From contig KN805415.1 of the NCBI GenBank assembly GCA_000818945.1, forward strand, positions 275 through 64,274: a stretch of 64,000 nucleotides of DNA, read 5' to 3'. The notes under the pieces were generated by a model. It worked only from the letters and a program-made list of their open reading frames with translations, made no database searches and was not told the origin of the DNA. Positions 1 to 9,040 of this stretch are shown here, in pieces (the stretch's first letter is position 1; each line of letters begins with the position of its first letter). The DNA is from Schizochytrium sp. CCTCC M209059 (lineage: Eukaryota; Sar; Bigyra; Thraustochytrida; Thraustochytriidae). Both the position numbers and the translations under genes were made by a program.

Positions 1-1312
1 GTGGCTGCACGAGTCAGCCGCCGTCGTCGCTTTATTGTATCGCCGAAGTGAGGAGTTGAAGTTACGCAGACGGCCAATTTACATTCGTATTTCTTCAGGC
101 CACGCCGCCGCCAAAAGGCCTTTATCCTTGCAAACAGCCATCAGAAGACAAGGCTTGTTCTACTGCTAATTTCACTTTCACAGAATCAAACCAAAGCAAT
201 CCTGGCAGGGCAGTGGTCTGTCTATCTACCCTGCAAGGCCGCGCCAGGTTGAGAGCATCAGCCACTGCGGAGCTCTGTGGGTTGAGGTGTGTCACAAGCG
301 ACCCCCAGATCGGCCCCGCAGCGCGCGGCGGAGCGGATTGGCTCGCAGTCGCTTCGCTTCGCGCCGAGACCACGAAGGCGAAGGTGGCCTCGCCGCGATC
401 GCCACTTTCACAGAATCAAACCAAAGCAATCCTGGCAGGGCAGTGGTCTGTCTATCTACCCTGCAAGGCCGCGCCAGGTTGAGAGCATCAGCCACTGCGG
501 AGCTCTGTGGGTTGAGGTGTGTCACAAGCGACCCCCAGATCGGCCCCGCAGCGCGCGGCGGAGCGGATTGGCTCGCAGTCGCTTCGCTTCGCGCCGAGAC
601 CACGAAGTCGAAGGTGGCCTCGCCGCGATCGCGCAGACGCGGCGCGAGGTACCGGCCGGGGCGGGCGGCGAGGGCGCGAAGCACGCGGCAGAGGAGGCGG
701 CGGCGGAGGAGGAGGAGGGCTCGCAGCGAGGGGAGGCGTCGGATTCCCTCTCGGCCGACGCAGAAGTGGAGGCGTCCCGGCGACGCTCAGAGTGCAAACG
801 AGGAGACAGAAAAGCGGTGGCCTACACAAAGAAAGAAAGAAAAAAAGAAAGAAAGGGCGAAAGAAAGAAAGAAAAGAGGAGAGAGCCTGGGGAGGGGGAG
901 GAAGCAAACGAAGAACCCAAACAAGAAACAACTCAGCTCACGCCAAGCCGAAGTAAGCCCCGTCGGACGGCCGGTCGCACGCTCGCTCGCTCGCTCGCTC
1001 GCTCGCACGAACGCAAGCACGCAAGCACGCACGACGCCGACCTGAGTGGGTGCGCCAGCGCGCCGTGATCGCGTCGGGCCCGAGGCACCAAGAAAGCAAA
1101 CCCGAAACTAGCCAACCTCCAGAGCGCAACGAACGAAACCCAGCGAAGCCAGAGCGAAACCAAAGCTCGCGCCTTTGTCAAGCCGAGACGCAAAAGCGAC
1201 CGCTCCGAGAAAGCAAACACCAAAAAGACAGACAGACCCCAAGTCAACGCCTCGACGCCCGACACCCAAGCCTAAGCTCAAGACAAGCAAAGCGCAAGAC
1301 AAAGCAAGCAAG
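1..1312. other. Intergenic leader region, low complexity
   Basis: No credible gene is seen. The stretch holds the 230-bp tandem duplication listed separately, a GA-rich purine tract around 820-910, and a CGCT tetranucleotide microsatellite around 970-1005 followed by GCAA/GCAC steps. Long open frames exist on both strands, but their translations are Arg/Pro/Ser-rich and overlap one another, as expected for GC-rich low-complexity DNA. The right end is probably the promoter and 5' UTR of the zinc-finger gene at 1313. Confidence 0.6.
173..632. repeat. Tandem duplication, 2 x 230 bp
   Basis: Copy 1 is 173-402 and copy 2 is 403-632. Both start with CACTTTCACAG and end with CGCCGCGATCGC. Reading them side by side I see one difference: CACGAAGGCG near 371 against CACGAAGTCG near 601. 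Near-identity implies a recent duplication or an assembly duplication. No terminal inverted repeats and no coding content stand out. Confidence 0.9.
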
Positions 1313-2180
1313 ATGACGCGCGGCATTGTCACACCTCTCGGCACGATGCTCGGCCCCGATATCTGGGGCCCGCCCTCGTATGAATGGGCGAGGACCGTAC
1401 GGTGCCCCGATCTGGCCCCCGTGCACGAGGACGAGACCCGCGGCCGTGGCCGTGAAGAGCAGGACCTGCAGAGTCAGGGAAGCAGCGAGGGATCTACGTA
1501 CAACGGGGCGTACTCGTACTCGGGATCGTCCGCATCCTCGTACTACGAGACGGCCTCGTACACCTCGGGGTCGGTCTCGGGCGACGAGGTTGAAGAGTAC
1601 GAGGAAGCATCCGCAGCCGCGCCTTGCATGCATGCGCACCAGCATCCCCTTGATCATCATGGCCATGGCCGCCACGGTCACCAGAATCACAAGCACGGCA
1701 AGGAGTGCAGCACCCGCGGCCAGGCCACGCTCGAGGAGCTTGACACGAGCGAGAAGTGGACCTGCCCCTCGTGCGGCAATGAAAACTACAAGTGGAGATT
1801 TGTGTGCAACATTCGGCGCTGCAGGCAGCTTAAGCCCAAGGAGCTCCTCGACTGCAAGTTGCCCAAGGACGCCTGGGTCTGCTTTGCGTGCGGAAACCTC
1901 AACTTTGGTCACCGCCGGTCCTGCAACATGCGCAACTGCCGCGCGCCACGCGATCAGGTACACATGTAATTTATTGCCTGTCTGAGTAACGCCCAAGCTC
2001 AAGCTTCAGCGAGCGCGGGACTGGCGATGTGGCCCAACGAGCCTGGTGCTGCGGCCAGACGAGCATTTCAAGCCCGTCTTCGAGCGCGCCCAGGCCTATC
2101 CTTGTTCGCAGCATGGCCCTACGTACGCCACAGCCGAATGGACGCCTCGCAAACCACCCAACCCCACTCTGCATCTTTGA
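1313..2180 (+). CDS. RanBP2-type zinc-finger protein (two exons inferred)
   Basis: Inferred join(1313..1957, 2010..2180), 271 residues. The ATG at 1313 follows a purine-rich leader. An acidic, Ser/Tyr-rich N-terminal half leads to a His-rich patch (about 107-128). Two RanBP2-type fingers follow: finger 1 with C151, C154, C165, C170 and finger 2 with C190, C193, C204, C209, both with the W-x-C-x-x-C-G-N and R-x-x-C-N signatures. The family binds RNA or ubiquitin; which one applies here is unknown. Read unspliced, the frame stops at 1969. However, CAG|GTACAC at 1955-1963 followed 52 nt later by TTCAG at 2005-2009 gives a phase-0 intron, and the frame then continues with strong G/C third positions to TGA at 2178. 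An alternative in-frame acceptor 12 nt upstream is possible. The fingers are secure; the second exon is inference. Confidence 0.75.
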
Positions 2181-2505
2181 ACCTTGCCCTTCGACCTGCA
2201 AAAGAGCAGCTCGAGCGGGCTCTGTACCTTAGAAAGACCCTACAAAGACTCCCACATTAAGTTTTAACTTTATCACCAAACATTTGTTCCTTGTACACGC
2301 ATGCTGTTCCTTTTCTTTCTTTTCTTCACTTCACCTCAGCTCCCAAGACAAATCATATCATGAAGCACGTTGGCTAGCCTACCCAGGCCAAGACCTAGCG
2401 ACTCTTAATTGTAAAATTTTATGGTGGGACACAGATCCTATGGTAAACTTTCGGTTGATTGATCAATCATGAGTTGCGGTTGCTTGCAGGCAGCGCAGTG
2501 CGACA
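2181..2505. other. Convergent intergenic gap
   Basis: This holds the 3' flanks of two convergent genes. It is AT-richer than its surroundings, with TTTTCTTT tracts around 2300-2340. No open frame with coding character and no RNA gene is seen. Confidence 0.5.
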
Positions 2506-5133
2506 TCACGCCTTGGCCTTTTTCTGCTTCTTTGCAGTCGTTGCTCGGGTCTTGGAAGCTGTTTTGGGCTTGCTTGACTTCGTCTTGGGCGCTTCGGGCG
2601 TCTTGGGCGCTTCCGTCACGTCATCTGCTGGGGTCGAGGCTTCTGGACCTTTCCACAAGGCACTCCGGAAAAACTCTGTGAAAGAGACCTCAAGTGCCTT
2701 TTCTTGAGTCCTCGTCTTGGTCTGGTTTCCGTGGTCGTCTTCGCTCGCGGCCAACGTGGCGTCCGAATTTGCGTCCTGAGATACGGCAGTGGTAGTGGCA
2801 GCTGCGACGGCGGCCCGAGACCGCTTGGCAGAGGGCGAAGGCGCCCCAGGCGACGCGGCCGCCGCCCGCTTTTTAGTAGCGCCAGATCCCTTGGACGTCC
2901 CCTCATCGCCCACAAGAAGGGAGGCGGCGAGCTTGGAAAGAGGCGGCAACACCGACGACGGATACGCATCCAAAAGGTCGAGGACCGGCGCACTTTTAGC
3001 AGCGCCTCCGTGATTCCGCGGAAGGGAAGCGTTACGTCCGTCCGAAGACTGCGCTTTGGAGGTCGCGTCGTGCACGAGCGCATAGTTGCTCCGCCGCTGC
3101 AGCTCGCTCGCACTCACAATGCCCTCAGGCCCATGTGCAGCCTTCGTTTCGGGCGCAGCGTCACAGGCCACGAGTTCAACGTGGTCCTTGTTGGTAAGCA
3201 CAGCAAAGCCATTCTTGGCGGCAAAGTAAGCCACATCCACGGGCCTTCCATTGCGTGCCTCAAAGACCTCGTGGCGCACTGGCACGGGCGCATCATCAAA
3301 AACAAGTGCGTGACGGTTCTGCGCCACAACAACGAGCTGCGACTGGTGAGCGCGCAACGCGTTGATAGAGCCCAGTTGAAGAGACCATTCCACGCGGCCC
3401 TCAATAACGTTCCAAATATGCAACGAGCCCGTGGCAGTTGCCACGGCCAGTCGCGTCTGGCGAAAGAATGCCACATGCGTGACAGTTGCTGCCTCGCGAC
3501 CTGGACTCGGGTGCGAAAAGACGTCAATCATTGCATTGGTCATCGGGTTCCACAGGGTGACAATATCGTCATACGCGAGGGCAAGGAGCGATCCATCTTG
3601 GCTCAAATCAGCGCAGAGAATAGGCGATGAACGGAAATAGCCAACAGATCGGCAGCCCCATTCGCCCGAGCCCTGCACGCGCGTCCACACCTTGAACGTT
3701 GAATCCTTCGAGGCGGTGACGGCCATGTCTCCACGAGGGTGCATGAGCAGGGCCACCACTGGGCCCTTGTGCGGTTGCTGCACCTGGGTAGTCACTTCAT
3801 ACGCAGTGCTAGGACGAGAACCCGCTTGCTGCTGACGCGTAAGGTTCCAGAATTTAAGCGTCATAACCTCGATGCGGCGTTCTACGGTAGCCATGCGCGT
3901 GCCGGATCCCGGAACAAAGGCAACGCGCTCCACAATCGTCGGAATCACTGGGCGGTCAGCCTCGGTGCGATTTAAAGCGTTACGGCCCGAGACGTCAATG
4001 GAGGTCAGATGTTTCTCCTTTTGCACGTCAAAGAACTGAAGACGACCTGGCGTGCGTTGCATCACAACGGCGCCAGAACGCGGGTCCATGACCAGCCCGA
4101 TGCGTGGCTTTCGCGAGACATGGGGGACAGCGGTGAGCGCCTGTAGCACGCGCACAATGCGACGCGTCCGCGCGTCAAAGATTTTGATCGCCGACGTTTC
4201 CATGAGGACTGCGTAGTGCGCGCCGTCCGCGCTGGCAGCTACCTGGGTGATGGGCCCGCCAAGACGCGGGCAAAAGACGCGGCTTCCGGTCTCGAGCTGC
4301 CAAATCACAAGGACAGCCTCCTGACCACCGCTGATAAAGTTGTTTCCATCGCTAGAAAAGCTCACAGCACCCACGGGATGCGCATGCCAATGCAGAATCG
4401 TTCGCGTCGTAGATGCAAAAGAGGTCGGACCGCTCTTGCGGAACACAGCAATTTGGCCATCTTCGTCTCCGGCAATAACAATATCCTGCGTTGGATGAAT
4501 TGCCGCGCAGGTGAGGGGGAAATCGTGAGGCAGCTTGTAATTTTCTTCGCTCACAGAGTCGTGCACGAGGAGTGTGTTGCGCGACACGCACAGGACATAA
4601 GGTCCCGGGTTCTCGGCGCCTGCCCCACCAGCGGTGCCGCCAAGGCTCAGTTGCAGACAAGTGCCGCTACGGCTCTTGTGGATTGTGCGAACAACATTGA
4701 GAGAGGCATTCTTCTTGCCTTTTCCATGCACAATCTCGACCTTGCAGAGTTTCCACGCCCACTTCTTGCCTTCGAGCGCGGCGGGGCCAAGAACCGCATA
4801 GGCCCCAGCCATATGGGTGACGCCGCTGTTGGGCACTGTTTCCAGGCAGCGTCCATCCAAGGCGTCCCAGACCTTGATGCAGCCCGCCTTGTCTAACGAG
4901 ACGATCTGCGTCACGTCCCAGGGGCTCTCGCAGGCGCTCACCACTTGTGCCTCGTGTCCCTGCAGGGTGCGGACGATCTCGCCCGTCGCCACGGCCACGA
5001 GCTTGACGTCTTTCCCGCTCGCGTGCACGAGCGTCTTGCCATTGGCCACGAACCGCAGCACGCCCTTGTCCACGCGCGTCGCGGGTGCCTTGGCCTTGGT
5101 CTTGCGCGCCGCCGCCGCCATCTTGGCCACCAT
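2506..5133 (-). CDS. WDR75: WD40-repeat U3 snoRNP/UtpA protein, WDR75 (Nan1/Utp17) homologue
   Basis: 875 residues, intronless, ATG at 5133 with a second Met five residues in. WD40 repeats fill roughly residues 20-650, enough for the two propellers typical of WDR75/Utp17. Family-like segments include ILHWHAHPVGAVSFSSDG, NNFISGGQEAVLVIWQLETG and RLGGPITQVAASADGAHYAV, which parallel the HWH, SGGRESVLVEW and LPRLGATI segments of animal WDR75. The last ~200 residues are Lys/Ser/Ala-rich with KKR and KKQKK clusters that could act as nuclear or nucleolar signals. In known organisms the protein belongs to the t-UTP/UtpA complex, which joins pre-rRNA first and supports rDNA transcription and 18S processing. 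Length is close to the family norm (about 830-900). It converges on the zinc-finger gene. Family placement is firm. Confidence 0.9.
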   Translation of the reverse strand: MVAKMAAAARKTKAKAPATRVDKGVLRFVANGKTLVHASGKDVKLVAVATGEIVRTLQGHEAQVVSACESPWDVTQIVSLDKAGCIKVWDALDGRCLETVPNSGVTHMAGAYAVLGPAALEGKKWAWKLCKVEIVHGKGKKNASLNVVRTIHKSRSGTCLQLSLGGTAGGAGAENPGPYVLCVSRNTLLVHDSVSEENYKLPHDFPLTCAAIHPTQDIVIAGDEDGQIAVFRKSGPTSFASTTRTILHWHAHPVGAVSFSSDGNNFISGGQEAVLVIWQLETGSRVFCPRLGGPITQVAASADGAHYAVLMETSAIKIFDARTRRIVRVLQALTAVPHVSRKPRIGLVMDPRSGAVVMQRTPGRLQFFDVQKEKHLTSIDVSGRNALNRTEADRPVIPTIVERVAFVPGSGTRMATVERRIEVMTLKFWNLTRQQQAGSRPSTAYEVTTQVQQPHKGPVVALLMHPRGDMAVTASKDSTFKVWTRVQGSGEWGCRSVGYFRSSPILCADLSQDGSLLALAYDDIVTLWNPMTNAMIDVFSHPSPGREAATVTHVAFFRQTRLAVATATGSLHIWNVIEGRVEWSLQLGSINALRAHQSQLVVVAQNRHALVFDDAPVPVRHEVFEARNGRPVDVAYFAAKNGFAVLTNKDHVELVACDAAPETKAAHGPEGIVSASELQRRSNYALVHDATSKAQSSDGRNASLPRNHGGAAKSAPVLDLLDAYPSSVLPPLSKLAASLLVGDEGTSKGSGATKKRAAAASPGAPSPSAKRSRAAVAAATTTAVSQDANSDATLAASEDDHGNQTKTRTQEKALEVSFTEFFRSALWKGPEASTPADDVTEAPKTPEAPKTKSSKPKTASKTRATTAKKQKKAKA

Positions 5134-5424
5134 CGCCCGCTTTCCTCGCGGAGGTCCGCGTCCGCCGCTGGGGCCGGCGGTCTGACTGCAGGTCTGTCTC
5201 CGGGTCTGTCTCCAGGTCTGTCTGTCTCTCTCCCTCTCCGTCGCCCTCCGCTCCCGACTCTCCCGCGCGCGCAGCTCGCCCGGCGCCGCGATCGCGCTCT
5301 GCCCGCGCGGGTCGCGGCTCGCGCCAGTTCGACTGGTCGTCGCTGGCCCGGGGTCCTGCCGACGGCCTATATAAGCGCCGCGCCGCCCGCCGGTCTCAGC
5401 AGCGCGCGAATAGCGCGAGAGAGG
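5134..5424. other. Region upstream of WDR75 and of the first tRNA-Phe
   Basis: GC-rich, with repeated GTCTGTCTCC-type steps around 5190-5230. A TATATAAG element at 5368-5375 lies about 57 bp before the first tRNA gene and 235 bp upstream of the WDR75 start on the other strand, so it could serve either. No gene is seen. Confidence 0.45.
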
Positions 5425-5440
5425 GCGGTTTTAGCTCAGG

Positions 5441-5473
<33 letters not shown>

Positions 5474-5497
5474 TGCGTTCGATCCGCGGAAACCGCA
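5425..5497 (+). tRNA. tRNA-Phe(GAA): tRNA-Phe (GAA), copy 1
   Basis: A 73-nt cloverleaf: acceptor GCGGTTT/AAACCGC, D-stem GCTC/GAGC, anticodon stem TCAGA/TCTGA with loop CTGAAGA (anticodon GAA, Phe), T-stem CTGCG/CGCGG with loop TTCGATC, discriminator A. CCA is not encoded, as in eukaryotes. The A-box-like TAGCTCAGGTGG and B-box-like GTTCGATCC are present. A pol III T-run lies at 5504-5510. Confidence 0.97.
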
Positions 5498-6850
5498 CGT
5501 TCCTTTTTTTCTCCTCTTTTTGGTGATTTTTTTTCACCTTTTTTTTTGGGCGGGGTCTGGGTATGGTGGGAGGATGGATGTGGCGCTTGGCGCGGGGATT
5601 TTGTAGTCTTGGCGTCTTGCTGACGGGGAGACTTTGCGCGAAATACGCGAGGAAGAATGTGGGATTTGAGGCAAGTCTAGTGCGTCGACGGAGATGATTT
5701 CATGCATGAGTGGCTTGACGAATTGTAGAAAGAGATTGATGATGATTTGCGAGCAGAGCAATGCAGAGATTGCTCGCGCCAGCATGAAAGACACGGAAAC
5801 TCTAGACTCCTCGAAGACTTTGCGAGCAAAAAACCATAAAATATCTGGCTTCGAGCTATTCCGAAGAGCGAAAATTGGAGGTATGGTCGCAGGACGTCAT
5901 GCACGATATCAAGAGGTTTGCTTGAGCCGTGGGACTAATCTCCCTAATCTCCTGACAAGGTCCAATGGTGCGAGTTGCATGATGACGTGGCAATGAGAGG
6001 ACAATAGCGACGTTCTTCGCTCGTACTCCATAAAGCGGAAGCCAGAGCAAGACTCGCTTCCATCTTCCGAGCGCAAGAGAGCGAAAAAGATCAAAAGAAA
6101 AAAGACTGTATCGGGCGGTTCAACCAAAAAGAAGCTGAGCTCGAGCTCGCGCTTAGCAAGGCTGCTTAAGATCTTGCGTCTTTTCAAACTTGCAGTAAGC
6201 TCCTTGGAGAAAACGCGTGGACAACCTTGCGGGGCACGCGAACAACAACACAGCGTTCGCCCGGGGAAGCATCGCGGTGCACCTTGAGCGATACGAGCAA
6301 GAGAAGAAAGCCAGGAAACATCTTGAGCTCAAAGTATGCGACCTCTGAATGGAGAATCGACACCAAGAGGAACAAGACATTCTGCGAGCGAGACACTGCG
6401 GTGAGACGATTGGTCGGATCTTCGGAACATCTGGACTTGAGCTTTGTCAGACTGCACGACGGAAACCTGTCAGCTCCCCTCATAGACAGAGAAGTGGTAA
6501 AATTGGAAAAGCGCACTTGCTCCGAGCATATCTACACTCCTATTCTCCCAAGCAAGTAACCAAATGTTTAAAGTGAGCTCAATAGGCTAGGCGTACTTCT
6601 TGTTTTCCACGGTAGTGATTATCGAGTGAATTGAAAGGAGAATGCTTCCGCGCATCCTAGGCCGCCAGCCAGACAGTTTTGGATGTCTTGCTCGCACACA
6701 ACACAAACACGCCCCAGCTGCAGCAGACCTAAACACCCACTCTAGAATTTGTCGCACCCAAATCGAGTGGTGCGCAAGACGATTTGAAGAGTTGACGCAC
6801 TGGTCGGTCTGTCCCAGAGAGGAGTTGCCTGCGAAGAGCACGGCAGCAAG
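5498..6850. other. Gene-poor spacer with possible coding relics
   Basis: No intact gene is visible. Several short open stretches on the plus strand have protein-like composition, rich in Glu/Lys/Arg/Ala. One around 6050-6168 reads RFNQKEAELELALSKAA before a stop. One around 6217-6345 includes SIAVHLERYEQEKKARK. One from 6349 to 6576 follows the TGA of the second segment in the same frame. They sit in different frames broken by stops, suggesting the remains of a coiled-coil gene rather than a working one. Chance reading of AG-rich DNA cannot be excluded. Confidence 0.3.
5504..5510 (+). terminator. Pol III T-run terminator of tRNA-Phe copy 1
   Basis: A run of seven T starts seven nucleotides after the discriminator base and suits RNA polymerase III termination. 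Confidence 0.8.
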
Positions 6851-6866
6851 GCGGTTTTAGCTCAGG

Positions 6867-6899
<33 letters not shown>

Positions 6900-6923
6900 T
6901 GCGTTCGATCCGCGGAAACCGCA
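6851..6923 (+). tRNA. tRNA-Phe(GAA): tRNA-Phe (GAA), copy 2
   Basis: Identical in all 73 positions to the copy at 5425, anticodon GAA. CCA is not encoded. It lies on the same strand, with its T-run at 6936-6943. The 113 bp downstream are shared with copy 3 but not with copy 1. Confidence 0.97.
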
Positions 6924-7408
6924 GTTGCATGATTATTTTTTTTGTTTTCTTTTTTATTATACACAAAAACAGAGAGAACGGTTGGTTTTCGGCTCTCCGA
7001 GCTCTTCTTGCGAAACGAAACATCCCACCCCCCTCCAATCTTGGAAACTTTGGCACTTTTCAAGTTGCGCTTACTAGCCCAAGCCTGCTACCGGCGTCAA
7101 CAATGTGAAGACTTCTCTTCACCTCTCCCCGCCTCGTCTAGGTCTTTGTTTTCGCTCGTCCTGAAAGAGAGACTTTCAACTTGAGCGTGTTTTTTGTTTT
7201 TCTTTCCCATGAGTTGGTCTCATTGTGAAGCGACGACGACAAAGCCATAACGTAACAAAGACGGACAACATGCCAAATCTGCTGGTGTCTCCCTCCCTCC
7301 GTTTGGTTTGGTGCTGTGAAGTCGCTGCCGTGGCCGCTAATCCTAGTAATTCGCTCTGTAGGGTCCATTTCGGACTTTGACCTCTGTAGAGACACAACGA
7401 GAAGCACA
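6924..7408. other. Spacer between tRNA-Phe copies 2 and 3
   Basis: Apart from the repeat flank, I see no gene, no coding bias and no other RNA gene here. Confidence 0.5.
6936..6943 (+). terminator. Pol III T-run terminator of tRNA-Phe copy 2
   Basis: Eight consecutive T, 12 nt after the tRNA 3' end, followed by further T-rich sequence that could act as a back-up. Confidence 0.8.
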
Positions 7409-7424
7409 GCGGTTTTAGCTCAGG

Positions 7425-7457
<33 letters not shown>

Positions 7458-7481
7458 TGCGTTCGATCCGCGGAAACCGCA
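7409..7481 (+). tRNA. tRNA-Phe(GAA): tRNA-Phe (GAA), copy 3
   Basis: Identical in all 73 positions to the other two, anticodon GAA, no encoded CCA, T-run at 7494-7501. It lies 558 bp downstream of copy 2 in the same orientation. Confidence 0.97.
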
Positions 7482-7493
7482 GTTGCATGATTA

Positions 7494-7501
7494 TTTTTTT
7501 T
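7494..7501 (+). terminator. Pol III T-run terminator of tRNA-Phe copy 3
   Basis: Eight consecutive T, 12 nt after the tRNA 3' end, identical in context to copy 2. Confidence 0.8.
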
Positions 7502-7594
7502 GTTTTCTTTTTTATTATACACAAAAACAGAGAGAACGGTTGGTTTTCGGCTCTCCGAGCTCTTCTTGCGAAACGAAACATCCCACCCCCCTCC

Positions 7595-8007
7595 CGGAAA
7601 TGATGCAGAACTAACTTTGACGACGAGATGACCCCCTGACTCCCAACGCCTCAGTCGATCACGAATCGCGGAACCTTGAGAGAAAAACTTAGCCTCGACA
7701 ATCTTCGTCTCCACCCCCCGAACATAGCCTACTACATCTTTCCTTTGTTGTTTGCTCCAATGGCGGCCAGGCTACAGAGACGCTCATCCTGAAACGAGCG
7801 TGTTTACCGCGCGAGGCTCGCGAGGCTCTGCTTCGCCTCGAAGTTGAACTCTGTCGTTCGCGTGAAGCGAGAGATGGACCTCGAGCAGAACGGAAACTCG
7901 CGGTCTTCTTGCGTGCGACAATCACCGAGGACTGACGGAGCCGCGCGTGTAGTAGATATACTCATACCACGGAGACGTGCTAGAGCCCGAACCTAGCGAC
8001 GACAACG
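7595..8007. other. Upstream region of the SDR gene
   Basis: No gene seen. A short imperfect repeat of GCGAGGCTCGCGAGGCTCTG character lies around 7811-7830. The region presumably carries the promoter of the gene at 8008. Confidence 0.45.
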
Positions 8008-9024
8008 ATGGCGACCCGCAAGATGGCAGCCGTCTTCGGGTGCTCCGGCTTCGTAGGCAGCCACGTCGTGGCCAAGCTGCTGGAACGCGGACACCCCGTA
8101 CGAGGCGTGTCACGGCACGCAAGCAAGGCCACCTGGCTCAAAGACCTGCCGTGGGCAGGAACCGACGAGGCGAGCGGGGACAAGGTGGAATTTGTCGACC
8201 TCGACCTCGGCCAGCCCAAGGAAGACCTCGCGAATGCACTTGACTCGGCACTGCAGGGATGCGGGTCCGTCTTCATGTGCGCCGGCGTGGAGCACCAAAA
8301 GAAAGAGGTGATCGACTTTATGATTACGGCAGGCCAGGAAATCATCCGCGCTGCCCGGCGCCAGGGTGTCGAGGCGGTCGTGCTCAACAGCTCTGGAGGC
8401 AGCACCAATCCGCCAGGCCACAAGGACGAGGACCCGAAGAATGAAATCGATCACTGGAGCGACCCTGAACAACAGATCGCTAACGAAAAGTATTCGCCCG
8501 CGGCCAAGACCAAGATGGAACTCACCGCATTCGAGGAGGTCGGTCGCAACAAGCGGGACGAGGTCATCGATGAGACGCGCGCGAAAGAGAGCCCGCGGCT
8601 CTGCATTGTGAACCCGAACCTGATTCTTGGCCCCCAGCTCGATCCGGGTCCTGTCAACGGCAACTCTTTGCCCATGTTTGCCAAGATCTACCGTGGCGAG
8701 AGCATGAACGAAAAGGTTCCGAATGACTCGATGAGCATCATTGACGTGCGCGACCTTGCATCGATCTTTGTGGCGTGTGCTGAAAACACGAGCGCCACGG
8801 GTCGCTACTTTGGCGTCAACCGGAGCTTTACCTGGTCCGACATTCTCGATGCCATCAAGCACGCGGACTCCGCGTACGAGAAGCCACCCATGTTCGAGGA
8901 GGACCCCAAGACGCCGACGCAGTTCGATTTTACGCGTCGCGACTCGCTTGGCGTCAAGCTACGCAACCTCGATGAAACCATGGCGGACGTGATTGAGTAC
9001 CTCAAGTCCAAGTCCAAGATTTAG
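8008..9024 (+). CDS. Extended short-chain dehydrogenase/reductase (NAD(P)-binding)
   Basis: 338 residues, ATG at 8008, intronless. An N-terminal Rossmann fold is marked by GCSGFVGSHV, with the glycines of GxxGxxG at 11, 14 and 17, preceded by the beta-strand MAAVF. NSSGGS at 127-132 occupies the place of the catalytic Ser/Thr. The Tyr-Lys pair would be Y162 with K167 (KYSPAAKTKMEL), one residue wider than the usual YxxxK. PNLILGPQLDPG at about 203-214 resembles the R-P-x-x-V-x-G-P segment of dihydroflavonol reductase and cinnamoyl-CoA reductase-type enzymes. It probably reduces a carbonyl with NAD(P)H; the substrate cannot be told. Its stop lies only 16 bp from the stop of the convergent gene at 9041, so the 3' UTRs must overlap. 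Confidence 0.82.
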   Translation: MATRKMAAVFGCSGFVGSHVVAKLLERGHPVRGVSRHASKATWLKDLPWAGTDEASGDKVEFVDLDLGQPKEDLANALDSALQGCGSVFMCAGVEHQKKEVIDFMITAGQEIIRAARRQGVEAVVLNSSGGSTNPPGHKDEDPKNEIDHWSDPEQQIANEKYSPAAKTKMELTAFEEVGRNKRDEVIDETRAKESPRLCIVNPNLILGPQLDPGPVNGNSLPMFAKIYRGESMNEKVPNDSMSIIDVRDLASIFVACAENTSATGRYFGVNRSFTWSDILDAIKHADSAYEKPPMFEEDPKTPTQFDFTRRDSLGVKLRNLDETMADVIEYLKSKSKI

Positions 9025-9040
9025 TCAATTTATTTTAGAT

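Larger units (their letters stand above)
6851..7036 (+). repeat. 186-bp direct repeat, unit A (tRNA-Phe copy 2 plus 3' flank)
   Basis: 6851-7036 matches 7409-7594 throughout, as far as I can compare by eye. It covers the tRNA, its T-run and about 110 bp of flank ending in CCCACCCCCCTCC. The match ends abruptly on the right and begins at or within a few bases of the tRNA 5' end. Confidence 0.9.
7409..7594 (+). repeat. 186-bp direct repeat, unit B (tRNA-Phe copy 3 plus 3' flank)
   Basis: Second copy of the tRNA-plus-flank unit. Sequence diverges completely after 7594 (CGGAAATG here, AATCTTGG after 7036). Confidence 0.9.

Noticed and set aside
213..1068. Long overlapping open frames on both strands at the left end
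   Set aside because: Translations are Arg/Ser/Pro-rich, duplicate with the 230-bp repeat, and run through purine tracts and a CGCT microsatellite. This is low-complexity GC-rich DNA, not a gene.
5134..5526. Open frames spanning the WDR75 upstream region and tRNA-Phe copy 1
   Set aside because: They run through the tRNA gene and pyrimidine-rich repeats.
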